Source: Flavobacteriaceae bacterium (lineage in GTDB: Bacteria; Bacteroidota; Bacteroidia; Flavobacteriales; Flavobacteriaceae). Taken from it: DNA of 64,000 bases. Each line of letters opens with the position of its first letter. Position 1 is the first letter of the stretch. The stretch covers positions 62,001 to 126,000 of the forward strand of contig JASBUG010000023.1 in NCBI GenBank assembly GCA_030148025.1. The letters run 5' to 3'. This document shows, piece by piece, positions 26,224 to 35,112 of this stretch. Below the pieces are notes generated by a model. The model saw only the letters and a program-made list of their open reading frames with translations. It was not told where the DNA came from and did no database searches. The position numbers and the translations under genes are program-made.

Positions 26224-27456
26224 TTATTTTTTAACAACTGTTTTCTTTTTTTCTATGTCTACAGCAATTTGATTATTGAGTAAATCATCAAAGGTTTCAC
26301 GTTTTCTAATTAAATGTGCTTTATTATTATACCAAAGTACTTCAGCAGGACGGTATCTAGAATTGTAATTACTTGACATGGTAAAACAATAAGCTCCTGC
26401 ATTTTTAAAGGCTAAAATATCGCCTTCATTTATTTCATTAATGCGTCTGTTGTTTGCAAAAGTGTCGGTCTCACAAATATACCCAACTACCGAATAAAAA
26501 CGTTCTCTACCATTAGGATTGGATATATTTAATATTTCATGTTGTGAACCGTACAACATTGGACGTATTAAATGATTAAACCCAGAGTCAATTTGGGCAA
26601 ATACTGTTGATGTTGTTTGTTTTACGACGTTTACTTTTGCGAGGAAGAACCCTGCTTCACTAACTAAGAATTTTCCAGGTTCGAATGCTAAGGTTAGTTC
26701 CCGGCCATAATTTTTGCAAAATTCCTGAAAGCGTGAGGTTAGTTTCTTCCCAAACTCTTCAATATTGGTTTCAATATCTCCTTCTTTATAAGGAACTTTA
26801 AAGCCGGAGCCAAAATCGATAAATTCTAGATCGGTAAAGTTTTTGGCTGTCTCAAATAAAATTTCACTTGCATAAATAAAAACATCAATGTCTAAAATAT
26901 CACTACCTGTATGCATGTGAATTCCGTTGATTCGCATTTTAGTATTTTCAACAATTCTTAGTATATGTGGTATTTGGTGAATAGAGATCCCAAATTTTGA
27001 ATCAATATGGCCCACAGATATGTTGGTGTTTCCGCCCGCCATTACGTGCGGGTTAATACGAATACATACAGGAATGTCTGGATGCTTATTGCCAAATTGC
27101 TCAAGTATAGAAAGGTTATCAATGTTTATTTGAACACCAAGTTTTGCAACTTCTTCAATTTCTTCTAATGATACACCATTTGGAGTGTATATAATATGTT
27201 CAGGCTTAAATCCAGCTAATAAACCAAGCTTCACTTCCTGAATTGAAACAGTATCTAGACCAGAGCCTAGAGTGTTTAAAAATTTAAGAACAGAAATATT
27301 AGATAAAGCTTTAGCAGCGTAGTTTATTTTAACGTTCTTAACATTTTTAAAAGCGTTTTTCAATCTATTGAATTGAGATTCAATTTTATGTGCATCATAT
27401 ATATATAATGGACTTCCAAAGTCGTTTGCAATTTTTAGTAATTCCGAATGCTTCAT
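26224..27456 (-). CDS. lysA: Diaminopimelate decarboxylase
   Basis: A ~410-aa PLP enzyme of the alanine-racemase-like fold III group that makes L-lysine from meso-diaminopimelate. Signs are INYAAKALSN with the PLP lysine, the glycine-rich FIDFGSGFKVPY, AFEPGKFLVSEAGFFLAKV, and the second-subunit cysteine region VVGYICETDTFANNR. A start at ATG 27456 (MKHSELLKIANDFG) is preferred over 27465, because a TATATTTG box at 27481-27474 would put transcription start very near 27468. The pathway enzyme DapD is also in this window (55168). Confidence 0.93.
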   Translation of the reverse strand: MKHSELLKIANDFGSPLYIYDAHKIESQFNRLKNAFKNVKNVKINYAAKALSNISVLKFLNTLGSGLDTVSIQEVKLGLLAGFKPEHIIYTPNGVSLEEIEEVAKLGVQINIDNLSILEQFGNKHPDIPVCIRINPHVMAGGNTNISVGHIDSKFGISIHQIPHILRIVENTKMRINGIHMHTGSDILDIDVFIYASEILFETAKNFTDLEFIDFGSGFKVPYKEGDIETNIEEFGKKLTSRFQEFCKNYGRELTLAFEPGKFLVSEAGFFLAKVNVVKQTTSTVFAQIDSGFNHLIRPMLYGSQHEILNISNPNGRERFYSVVGYICETDTFANNRRINEINEGDILAFKNAGAYCFTMSSNYNSRYRPAEVLWYNNKAHLIRKRETFDDLLNNQIAVDIEKKKTVVKK

Positions 27457-27473
27457 TATAGTCAAAGTTTTTT

Positions 27474-27481
27474 CAAATATA
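27474..27481 (-). promoter_or_regulatory. -7 box of the lysA promoter
   Basis: TATATTTG on the minus strand matches the TAnnTTTG element exactly, 18 bp before the preferred lysA start. No clear -33 TTG was found at the expected distance. Confidence 0.45.
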
Positions 27482-27626
27482 TTTTTTAAAACTCAAAATT
27501 AAATGATTGATAGTAATTATTTAATTAAATAAAACTAATTGTTAATTATATAACATTTTGAAAATGCTGTTTATAAATAAGCTGTCAATACTCTATAAAT
27601 TATTAGTGTAATTAATAGCGATTATT

Positions 27627-27634
27627 TACTTTTG
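27627..27634 (+). promoter_or_regulatory. -7 box of the sucC promoter
   Basis: TACTTTTG, an exact TAnnTTTG match, 27 bp upstream of the sucC start codon. The -33 element is not clear. Confidence 0.45.
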
Positions 27635-27660
27635 CCGCATCTTAAATTATTAAGCAAGTT

Positions 27661-28854
27661 ATGAATTTACACGAATATCAAGGAAAAGACATTTTAAGTA
27701 GTTTTGGAGTCCGCATACAACGTGGTATTGTAGCGCAAAATCCTCAAGAAGCAGTTGCTGCAGCAAAACAACTAACACAGGAAACTGGTACAAGTTGGCA
27801 TGTAATTAAAGCACAGGTTCATGCTGGTGGGCGCGGTAAAGGAGGCGGTGTAAAACTTGCTAAAAACCTAGCTGAGGTTGAAACGATAGCAAGCCAAATT
27901 ATTGGAATGAACTTAATCACACCTCAAACATCTGCAGAAGGTAAAAAGGTACATCAGGTTTTAGTAGCTGAAGATGTTTATTATCCGGGGGAAAGTGAAA
28001 CAGATGAATTTTATATGTCTGTTCTGTTAAACCGTTCTACAGGTAGAAACATGATCATGTATTCTACAGAAGGAGGGATGGATATTGAAACAGTTGCAGA
28101 AGAAACACCACATTTAATATTTACTGAAGAAATCGATCCGGCTACAGGATTATTACCATTCCAAGCTAGACGTGTTGCCTTTAATCTAGGTTTATCTGGT
28201 ACAGCCTTTAAGGAAATGGTAAAGTTTGTAATGGCTTTATATACTGCTTATGTAAAATCTGATTCTTCTTTGTTTGAGATCAATCCAGTACTTAAAACAA
28301 GCGACAACAAAATCATGGCTGTAGATGCTAAGGTAACTATAGATGATAATGCATTGTATCGTCATAAAGATTATGTTGATTTAAGAGATATACGTGAAGA
28401 AAACCCAATAGAAGTTGAAGCTAAAGAAGTAGGGCTTAATTATGTAGACCTTGACGGAAATGTAGGGTGTATGGTAAATGGTGCTGGTTTAGCAATGGCT
28501 ACTATGGATCTTATAAAGCAAGCAGGAGGTGAACCAGCAAACTTCTTAGATGTTGGTGGTACCGCAGATGCTGCAAGAGTAGAAATAGCTTTCAGAATTA
28601 TACTTAAAGATCCTAATGTTAAGGCTATATTAATCAATATTTTTGGAGGAATTGTGCGTTGTGACCGTGTGGCTCAAGGTGTTGTAGATGCTTATAAAAA
28701 TATGGGTGATGCTATTAAAGTTCCAATAATTGTGCGTCTTCAAGGTACTAATGCAGACATAGCAAAAGAACTTATTGATAATTCTGGGTTAGATGTACAA
28801 AGTGCTGTAGAGTTCCAAGAGGCTGCTGATAAGGTACAAGCTGTTTTAGCGTAG
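27661..28854 (+). CDS. sucC: Succinate-CoA ligase (ADP-forming) subunit beta
   Basis: A 397-aa subunit of the TCA-cycle enzyme that makes ATP/GTP from succinyl-CoA. The N-terminal ATP-grasp domain begins MNLHEYQGKDILSSFGV and has KAQVHAGGRGKGGGVK. The C-terminal flavodoxin-like domain has NGAGLAMATMDLI, LDVGGTADA and NIFGGIVRCDRVAQG. Length matches the family (~390 aa). The partner sucD is not adjacent: a terminator follows 25 bp after the stop, so the subunits are encoded apart, as is common in Flavobacteriia. Confidence 0.96.
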   Translation: MNLHEYQGKDILSSFGVRIQRGIVAQNPQEAVAAAKQLTQETGTSWHVIKAQVHAGGRGKGGGVKLAKNLAEVETIASQIIGMNLITPQTSAEGKKVHQVLVAEDVYYPGESETDEFYMSVLLNRSTGRNMIMYSTEGGMDIETVAEETPHLIFTEEIDPATGLLPFQARRVAFNLGLSGTAFKEMVKFVMALYTAYVKSDSSLFEINPVLKTSDNKIMAVDAKVTIDDNALYRHKDYVDLRDIREENPIEVEAKEVGLNYVDLDGNVGCMVNGAGLAMATMDLIKQAGGEPANFLDVGGTADAARVEIAFRIILKDPNVKAILINIFGGIVRCDRVAQGVVDAYKNMGDAIKVPIIVRLQGTNADIAKELIDNSGLDVQSAVEFQEAADKVQAVLA

Positions 28855-28879
28855 ATAACATATACATATATATTTAATA

Positions 28880-28907
28880 AGAGTAGTGTAACACACTACT
28901 CTTTTTT
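28880..28907 (+). terminator. Terminator of sucC
   Basis: AGAGTAGTGT and ACACTACTCT form a perfect 10-bp stem with a 3-nt loop followed by T6. Confidence 0.92.
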
Positions 28908-29000
28908 GTTGCATAATTTTGTGTCGAAATAATTGATTTAGAGTCTATAACAAGTTTTAAAAAAATATAATTCATCAATCAATAACTAGATCAAACAATT

Positions 29001-29339
29001 ATGAAACACTTTAAAAATGTATTATTTGTTGTATTGCTACTAAGTAGTAAAATGTTAATGGCAGAAACTTCAACCATCTCTGAGATGGATAAAAAAGACG
29101 CTATTATTAATGAAGTTCATCAATTACTTAAACAACCACATTTTCATTTTGAGAATGAATTTATGGTTAGGGTAAAATTTGTAATCAATAGTAAAAATGA
29201 AGTTGTAGTCTTGTCTGTTGACACCGATAAAAAAGCTGCAGAAAATTTTATCAAAGACCGATTGAACTATAAATCATTAACAATAAGTGCTCAAAAAGAA
29301 ACTTTTGTATTGCCAATTAAATTTATATCTGGTAGATAA
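29001..29339 (+). CDS. Small secreted protein, first of a tandem paralogous pair
   Basis: A 112-aa exported protein: signal peptide MKHFKNVLFVVLLLSSKMLM, cut near AETS, then an ~85-aa domain with VRVKFVINSKNEVVVLSVDT and IKDRLNYKSL. It is clearly homologous to the protein at 29562-29906. The strand pattern (a conserved V-x-F-x-I-N-x-x-x-E-V-V-V-L strand and a final VLPIKF strand) resembles the TonB C-terminal/energy-transducer fold, but this is a visual judgement. No operon partner other than the paralogue, and no function known. Confidence 0.7.
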   Translation: MKHFKNVLFVVLLLSSKMLMAETSTISEMDKKDAIINEVHQLLKQPHFHFENEFMVRVKFVINSKNEVVVLSVDTDKKAAENFIKDRLNYKSLTISAQKETFVLPIKFISGR

Positions 29340-29561
29340 TCATCAAAATTTGTAAAAAACAAGGAAGCTTTAATCAGGAAGAAGTTACCCGAAAAAAAGT
29401 TACCCTGAAAAAGTGTACTGTATTGAAGCGCAATGTGTTAATTTCTATTAATTAACGTTAAACAATAGTTAATATGACCATAATAGTGTAACAATTGCGT
29501 TCTTATATCAGTCTATAAGACATCAATCAATTTTATTTCAATCAATTTAAAACGAACAATT

Positions 29562-29906
29562 ATGAGACAATTAAAAACATTACTGTTAGCCGTAACGTTA
29601 ACGTTTAGCAGTGTATTAATGGCAAGTACAAATCCAGATGACCGTAGAGCTGAATCACAAGCTATAACTACTAAGGTTGGAAAATTACTAAAGAACCCAC
29701 ATTTTATTTTAGACAAAGAGATTGTAGCGAACGTAACGCTTACATTAAATAAAAACAACGAATTGGTTGTTTTATCTGTAGACTCTGATGATGTGCAAAT
29801 CGAAAACTTTATTAAAGGTAGATTGAATTATGAGAAGCTATCTACTTCAGCAGAAAGCGTAGGTAAAGAATTTATTGTACCAGTAAGAGTTACACCCGAA
29901 GAATAA
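29562..29906 (+). CDS. Small secreted protein, second of the tandem pair
   Basis: A 114-aa exported paralogue of the protein at 29001. It has signal peptide MRQLKTLLLAVTLTFSSVLM, then KVGKLLKNPHFILDKEI, VTLTLNKNNELVVLSVDS and FIKGRLNYEKLS, ending with FIVPVRV. The upstream regions are also alike: both contain AGTCTATAA some 50 bp before the start and ACAATTATGA at the start codon. The gene and its control region were therefore duplicated together. It ends at a strong terminator at 29930-29962, which may serve both. Function unknown. Confidence 0.72.
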   Translation: MRQLKTLLLAVTLTFSSVLMASTNPDDRRAESQAITTKVGKLLKNPHFILDKEIVANVTLTLNKNNELVVLSVDSDDVQIENFIKGRLNYEKLSTSAESVGKEFIVPVRVTPEE

Positions 29907-29929
29907 GAATCTTCATTTGAATTAGTCTT

Positions 29930-29962
29930 AAAACTCCTAAGTTTCCACCTTAGGAGTTTTTT
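29930..29962 (+). terminator. Terminator after the secreted-protein pair
   Basis: AAAACTCCTAAG (29930-29941) pairs with CTTAGGAGTTTT (29949-29960), followed by more T. Confidence 0.9.
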
Positions 29963-30269
29963 ATTGCGTTATTTTTTTAAAAGCTTGGTTCAGTGATTAT
30001 GTTATGGAGTGCTAACAATATTTTAAAATGGCACAAGTAATAATGACTGCCGTTTTGATCAAAAAGTAACGTGAGTATTTGAAGTTTAGTATATTTTATT
30101 TAAAATCATAAATAATTGATTTTCAATAATTTATGATAAAAAATCAAATTAACGCATAAAAAACACGATTAAAAGACCTTAATTTTTCGATGAGATACAT
30201 TATATCTACGATTATTAAAATGTAATTATAGCTACTTTTATATAATCAATAATTAATTCTCACTCAGCC
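29963..30269. other. Intergenic stretch with a long AT-rich hairpin
   Basis: No reading frame or RNA gene is recognised here. The notable object is a 15-bp stem with one mismatch: ATCATAAATAATTGA (30105-30119) against TCAATAATTTATGAT (30123-30137), loop TTT. It lies 132 bp before the TerB-like gene and could be an operator, a cruciform or a terminator for a minus-strand transcript. No perfect TAnnTTTG box was found for the gene at 30270. Confidence 0.5.
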
Positions 30270-30671
30270 ATGATAAATCGTGTTGAAAAGTTAAGTTTGC
30301 TCTCAGAAATGATTGCATTCGCAAGAATTGATAATAGCTTAAAAGAAATAGAGTACAATTTTTTACTAGGAGTTGCAAAGCAACTAGATATAACTAGAGA
30401 AGATTTTGACTATTTATTGGATAATCCCGTAACTCATACTCATTTAAAATCCCATAGCGAACGTATAGTTCAGTTTCATAGACTTGTTTTATTAATGAAT
30501 TTAGATGCCAATGTTGCTGATAAAGATTTGATAAGGCTGCATAATTTTGGATTAAGAATGGGGTTAGGGCATGAAGCCATAAATAGAGTACTAGACCTGA
30601 TGGAAAGTTTCCCTCATAAAATTATTCCACCAGATTTTTTAATAGACATATTTAAGACACAGTATAACTAA
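30270..30671 (+). CDS. TerB-like helical protein
   Basis: A 133-aa all-helical soluble protein (LSLLSEMIAFARIDNSLKEI, EYNFLLGVAKQLDITREDF, RIVQFHRLVLLMNLDANVAD), matching the TerB-like/DjlA-N fold. In Flavobacteriia this family is often labelled excinuclease ABC subunit B simply because it neighbours uvrB, as here (uvrB ends 20 bp away, convergent). It has no helicase motifs, so that name is wrong. Its role is unknown. Confidence 0.65.
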   Translation: MINRVEKLSLLSEMIAFARIDNSLKEIEYNFLLGVAKQLDITREDFDYLLDNPVTHTHLKSHSERIVQFHRLVLLMNLDANVADKDLIRLHNFGLRMGLGHEAINRVLDLMESFPHKIIPPDFLIDIFKTQYN

Positions 30672-30690
30672 AAGGTAATATATAGAGAAA

Positions 30691-32694
30691 CTATACTTTT
30701 AATTGATCCAGTTTGGTTTGATAAGCCTTAATTTCATCTCTAACTTTTGCAGCAAGCATAAAGTCTAATTCTTTTGCAGCCTGTTCCATAAGTTTGCGTT
30801 TTTCTCGGATCTTTTTTTCTAGTTCTGGTTTTGTGAGATATTCACTTTCAGGTTCTGCCGCTTTTTGAGCTTCTAGTTCATAATAATAAGTACTGACAGA
30901 ATTTTTAGAAAGTGCACTGTTCAGACTTTTATTGAGCGCTTTTGGTGTAATATTATTGGCTGTATTATAAGCTATTTGCTTTTCTCTTCTATAGGTGGTC
31001 TCATCAATGGTTTTTTGCATGCTATTGGTTATTTTATCTGCATACATAATGGCTTTACCATTCAAGTGTCTGGCGGCTCTACCTACTGTTTGAGTCAACG
31101 ATCTGGCAGAACGTAAAAAACCTTCTTTATCGGCATCTAGAATAGCTACCAGAGACACTTCAGGAAGATCTAATCCTTCTCTTAATAAATTTACACCAAC
31201 TAATACATCAAACAATCCTTTTCTAAGATCTTGCATAATTTCGACACGTTCCAAAGTGTCTACATCACTATGTATATATCGTACTCTAATTTGAATTCTA
31301 GCGAGGTACTTTGTTAGTTCTTCTGCCATTCTTTTAGTAAGCGTTGTCACTAAAGTACGTTCGTCCTTTTCAACACGTTGTTGTATTTCTTCAATAAGAT
31401 CGTCTATTTGATTTAAGCTAGGACGTACTTCTATTTCTGGATCTAACAAGCCTGTTGGTCTTATTACTTGCTCAACATAAATACCATCTGATTTTTGAAG
31501 TTCGTAATCTGCAGGAGTTGCACTTACATAAATAACTTGATTTTGGAGCATTTCAAACTCTTCAAATTTTAAAGGACGGTTGTCCATTGCTGCAGGTAAT
31601 CTAAAGCCATATTCTACTAGGTTTTCTTTCCTACTTCTATCGCCTCCATACATGGCATGTACCTGAGAAATGGTTACATGACTCTCATCAACAACCATTA
31701 AAAAATCATCTGGAAAATAATCTAACAGACAAAAAGGGCGCGTACCAGCTTCTCGACCATCTAGATAACGCGAATAATTCTCAATTCCTGAACAATAGCC
31801 TAATTCGCGTATCATTTCCAGGTCAAACTCCGTTCGCTCTTTTAAGCGCTTTGCCTCTAGATGCTTTCCAATTTCTTTAAAATAATCATGTTGCTTAACG
31901 AGATCGTCTTGTATATTTTTTATAGCATTTTGTAATACCTCAGGAGAGGTTACAAACATATTTGCAGGATAAATAGTAAGTCTGTCATATTTTTCAATGA
32001 CTTGATTGGTTTGAATATTGAAAGCTTCAATATCTTCTATTTCATCACCAAAAAAATGAATTCTGAAAGCATCGTCAGCATAACTAGGAAAAATATCTAC
32101 AGTATCTCCTTTAATTCTGAAATTACCATGATTAAACTCTCCTTCAGTTCTTGAGTATAAGCTTTGAACAAGTTGATGCAATAGCTTCGTTCTTGAAATT
32201 ACTTGATCACGTTTTAAAGTAATGACATTTTTTTGAAACTCAACAGGGTTACCAATACCATATAAACAGGATACTGATGCAACAACCAATACATCTCGTC
32301 TACCAGAAAGTAGAGATGAGGTTGTACTTAAACGCATTTTTTCTATTTCTTCATTAATAGAAAGATCTTTTTCAATATAAGTGCCAGATACAGGTATGTA
32401 AGCTTCTGGTTGGTAGTAGTCGTAATAAGAAACAAAATATTCAACAGCATTACTTGGAAAAAACTGTTTAAATTCAGAATATAACTGCGCTGCTAGTGTT
32501 TTATTATGTGCTAATACTAACGTTGGTCGTTGTACTTCCTGAATAACATTTGCAACGGTAAATGTTTTACCTGAGCCTGTTACTCCCAATAGGGTTTGGT
32601 ACTTTTCATTAGCTTCAATACCTTCTGAAAGTTGTTTAATGGCTTCTGGTTGATCTCCAGTTGGGCTAAACTCTGATTCAATTTTAAAACGCAT
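30691..32694 (-). CDS. uvrB: UvrABC system protein B
   Basis: A 667-aa DNA-damage recognition helicase of nucleotide excision repair. Walker A GVTGSGKTFTVANVI lies near residues 39-53, the beta-hairpin region YYDYYQPEAYIP near 91-103, DESHVTISQ is the helicase motif II, and LLREGLDLPEVSLVAILDAD is motif V. The C-terminal UvrC-binding helix pair (LEKKIREKRKLMEQAAKELD) is present. Full length matches the family. A strong promoter at 32729-32699 starts transcription at or next to the ATG, so the mRNA is probably leaderless. Confidence 0.97.
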   Translation of the reverse strand: MRFKIESEFSPTGDQPEAIKQLSEGIEANEKYQTLLGVTGSGKTFTVANVIQEVQRPTLVLAHNKTLAAQLYSEFKQFFPSNAVEYFVSYYDYYQPEAYIPVSGTYIEKDLSINEEIEKMRLSTTSSLLSGRRDVLVVASVSCLYGIGNPVEFQKNVITLKRDQVISRTKLLHQLVQSLYSRTEGEFNHGNFRIKGDTVDIFPSYADDAFRIHFFGDEIEDIEAFNIQTNQVIEKYDRLTIYPANMFVTSPEVLQNAIKNIQDDLVKQHDYFKEIGKHLEAKRLKERTEFDLEMIRELGYCSGIENYSRYLDGREAGTRPFCLLDYFPDDFLMVVDESHVTISQVHAMYGGDRSRKENLVEYGFRLPAAMDNRPLKFEEFEMLQNQVIYVSATPADYELQKSDGIYVEQVIRPTGLLDPEIEVRPSLNQIDDLIEEIQQRVEKDERTLVTTLTKRMAEELTKYLARIQIRVRYIHSDVDTLERVEIMQDLRKGLFDVLVGVNLLREGLDLPEVSLVAILDADKEGFLRSARSLTQTVGRAARHLNGKAIMYADKITNSMQKTIDETTYRREKQIAYNTANNITPKALNKSLNSALSKNSVSTYYYELEAQKAAEPESEYLTKPELEKKIREKRKLMEQAAKELDFMLAAKVRDEIKAYQTKLDQLKV

Positions 32695-32698
32695 ACTA

Positions 32699-32729
32699 CA
32701 AAGCTAATTGAATTACCTTACTAGAGCAA
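32699..32729 (-). promoter_or_regulatory. uvrB: Strong Bacteroidota promoter of uvrB
   Basis: On the minus strand: TTG at 32729-32727, 20 nt, TAGCTTTG at 32706-32699, a full consensus match. The box ends 5 bp before the uvrB ATG, which predicts a leaderless or nearly leaderless mRNA. The -33 element lies inside the 3' end of the upstream T9SS gene. Confidence 0.65.
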
Positions 32730-35034
32730 AATGACCACGATATTCTTTACCATTGGCTAATTTTACAACAAACCAGTAGTCGTTTGAGGGTAATAACCTT
32801 CCATCAATAGTCCCATCCCATCCAAGACTATTACTAGTAAAAGTTTTAATTAATTTACCGTACCGATCAAATATTGTAACTATAGCATTACTATTAAATT
32901 GAGCATTTGCACCGTAAAGTTGCCAAGTATCCTTAATACCGTCTCCATTTGGTGTAAAGAATTTTGGAAACCCTAAAACCGAAATTACTTTTTCAATAAT
33001 ACCACATCCGTTTTTGTCTCTTACATAGACTGTGCGAAACCCAGGAGATACATTTTCAAAATAGTTACTGTCTTGGTATGGTCCATGATCTAAAGAAAAT
33101 TCATAATCACCTTCTCCAGAGACCTGAACAGTAACAGTATTGTTGGTTGATGCCTCTTCTATTGCTACTTCAATAATCGTTGCTGTGTTTGACGGAACTA
33201 CCGTAATTGTTCTAGATACCGAACAGTTATTCTCATTTGTGACAGTCACTGTATAATCTCCTGGTTGATTTATGCTAATGTTAGGTGTAGTTTCACCAGT
33301 ATTCCAAACATATGAGTAATTCGACCCTAAAGGAATATTAATTACACCACTCTCTAATAGTATTTGGGTGGGAAAATCATTCAGACAATAAATTACCCGT
33401 TGGTTAGGTGAAATTTCAGGACTATCGTGAACAACTAACGGTATTTCAATTATTGAAAAGCAATCATTGTCAGTTGTTATTTCAGCAAATATGGATTGTG
33501 AATAGGCTATGCTATTTTGATAGATATCATTTAAAAGATTAGTGTTATTGAATATATCATTAATAGTGGAGTAAAGGTTTATTGATGCACTAGCAGGCAC
33601 CAAAGATTGTATTTGAGATTTTATAGCATTAAGATCAAACTCAGCAAATCCATCATTCAGGAAGTTGTCACAAATTTCAAAAGGGGCAAAATTGATAAGG
33701 TTGTTTGAAGTTTCTAGTTGTATTTCAGCAATAGAAAAACAACCATGTTGATTTTCAACTCTTGCAAAAACTACTTGATTAGGCCATGTATTACTAAATG
33801 TAGAAGGTGAACTAATAGGATTATTGTTTTGTTGGGCATCAATAGTCGACAAAAAATAATTTGTGATATTTAAGGACGTATCATTGTTCGTAATGTTCGA
33901 AATAACAAATGTTTCATTTAAGTTGTACAATGTTAGTCCGTCATTGTTAGGGTCACATTGAATTATAGAGGTGCTATATACTAAAGGATTTGAAGCATAT
34001 TCAATAGTGACATTTCCATATGAAATACAGTTGTTGTCTAAAGTAACTTCTACGTTGTATATGCCAGCTTCGGTAACTGTTAGTGTAGGATTGATCTCAG
34101 ATATTAGCTCAATACCATCTTTAAACCATTTATAAGTTGGGTTGACTCCTGGTTGGGTAGCGTCTAAGACTAAAGTTTCATTTTCACAAAGTGGATTATT
34201 TGTTGCTAACAGTCTATTAGAACCTAGGTCTGTGCTTAATTCAAAACTCCCTGCTTCTAAAAAAACTGCCGAATCGTATCTGTAATTTTGTTCGTCTGCT
34301 ATTACGAGCTTTACATGATAAGTCTCATTCGGAATAATATCAGCTGTAGCAGTTAAAACTGTTGTTTGACCATTAAAATTAATAGGTGCTGTGGCATCGT
34401 TAAATGTGTCAAAATAGGTTTCATTTTGAGCTGAACAGCTACCAGGAATTTCTGGATGAACCGTTGTTACTTTTACTGGAGTATTTGTATCTGGAACAAG
34501 AGCAATATTGGTATATTGAGTTTGACTTATTGGTCTAATTAGAAACCCAAATAAATCTGAATATTGACATGTGCTAGCTTCATTTTCTTGATATTCTTCT
34601 GAAGCAAATAAGTATTTAAAACTTATACGATCTGCAACTGCAGTAAACTCAAATTCAATAATAGTGGCATTTAAAGTGTTTTGTTCGTCTAAAATGCTTT
34701 CCAGATCAGTATCTCCAAGCCAATTGGGCGCATCATCATCGCTTAATGAGGTGTTAGGCCCTTCCACATTTGCAAGCCTACCTGTACTTAAAACAATTCC
34801 TCTACTAAAAGGAAAGCTTGTACCACTCGCATCAAAATAACCATAACTTTGATCAGAACCGTTAAAATTTCCTCCAATAACATTTGTGACTACTACATTT
34901 TCAATACAATTACTGTCTATTAGGATGTCTTCAATAAGTTCTTGAGGAGAATACGTATTACTATCTACTTGAACATTTTGTGCTAAAAGCATCTGAGACA
35001 ATAAGAGAGTTAATAGTAAAAGTGTGTATTTCAT
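32713..35034 (-). CDS. T9SS type-B surface protein with choice-of-anchor L domain (2 modules)
   Basis: A 773-aa exported protein: signal peptide MKYTLLLLTLLLSQMLLAQ, then a choice-of-anchor L domain (about residues 25-265; SFPFSRGIVLSTGRLANVEG, FKYLFASEEYQENE, YHVKLVIADEQN). An Ig-like segment and two ~90-aa acidic modules beginning QCDPNNDGLTLYNLN and ICDNFLNDGFAEFDLN follow. The end is the gliding-motility-associated C-terminal domain used for type-B sorting (FPKFFTPNGDGIKDTW, IFDRYGKLIKTF, LPSNDYWFVVKLANG). It is likely secreted by T9SS and attached to the surface. It is the smallest of three neighbours of the same architecture. Confidence 0.9.
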   Translation of the reverse strand: MKYTLLLLTLLLSQMLLAQNVQVDSNTYSPQELIEDILIDSNCIENVVVTNVIGGNFNGSDQSYGYFDASGTSFPFSRGIVLSTGRLANVEGPNTSLSDDDAPNWLGDTDLESILDEQNTLNATIIEFEFTAVADRISFKYLFASEEYQENEASTCQYSDLFGFLIRPISQTQYTNIALVPDTNTPVKVTTVHPEIPGSCSAQNETYFDTFNDATAPINFNGQTTVLTATADIIPNETYHVKLVIADEQNYRYDSAVFLEAGSFELSTDLGSNRLLATNNPLCENETLVLDATQPGVNPTYKWFKDGIELISEINPTLTVTEAGIYNVEVTLDNNCISYGNVTIEYASNPLVYSTSIIQCDPNNDGLTLYNLNETFVISNITNNDTSLNITNYFLSTIDAQQNNNPISSPSTFSNTWPNQVVFARVENQHGCFSIAEIQLETSNNLINFAPFEICDNFLNDGFAEFDLNAIKSQIQSLVPASASINLYSTINDIFNNTNLLNDIYQNSIAYSQSIFAEITTDNDCFSIIEIPLVVHDSPEISPNQRVIYCLNDFPTQILLESGVINIPLGSNYSYVWNTGETTPNISINQPGDYTVTVTNENNCSVSRTITVVPSNTATIIEVAIEEASTNNTVTVQVSGEGDYEFSLDHGPYQDSNYFENVSPGFRTVYVRDKNGCGIIEKVISVLGFPKFFTPNGDGIKDTWQLYGANAQFNSNAIVTIFDRYGKLIKTFTSNSLGWDGTIDGRLLPSNDYWFVVKLANGKEYRGHFALVR

Positions 35035-35053
35035 GTAAAAAATAATCGGAAAG

Positions 35054-35061
35054 CAAAGATA
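35054..35061 (-). promoter_or_regulatory. -7 box upstream of the 773-aa T9SS gene
   Basis: TATCTTTG on the minus strand, an exact TAnnTTTG match 20 bp before the start at 35034. The gene therefore probably has its own promoter, separate from the 1609-aa neighbour. Confidence 0.45.
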
Positions 35062-35112
35062 GGCTTTACTATTAAATTTTTCAGACTATGTTTTACTATG
35101 TTGAAATGTTAT

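Noticed and set aside
29370-29410. Short repeated AGTTACCC-GAAAAA units
   Set aside because: Only two copies of about 15 bp, too little to call a repeat element.
30270-30671. Label excinuclease ABC subunit B for the 133-aa protein
   Set aside because: It has no helicase or UvrB motif; the name comes from its neighbour. Called TerB-like instead.
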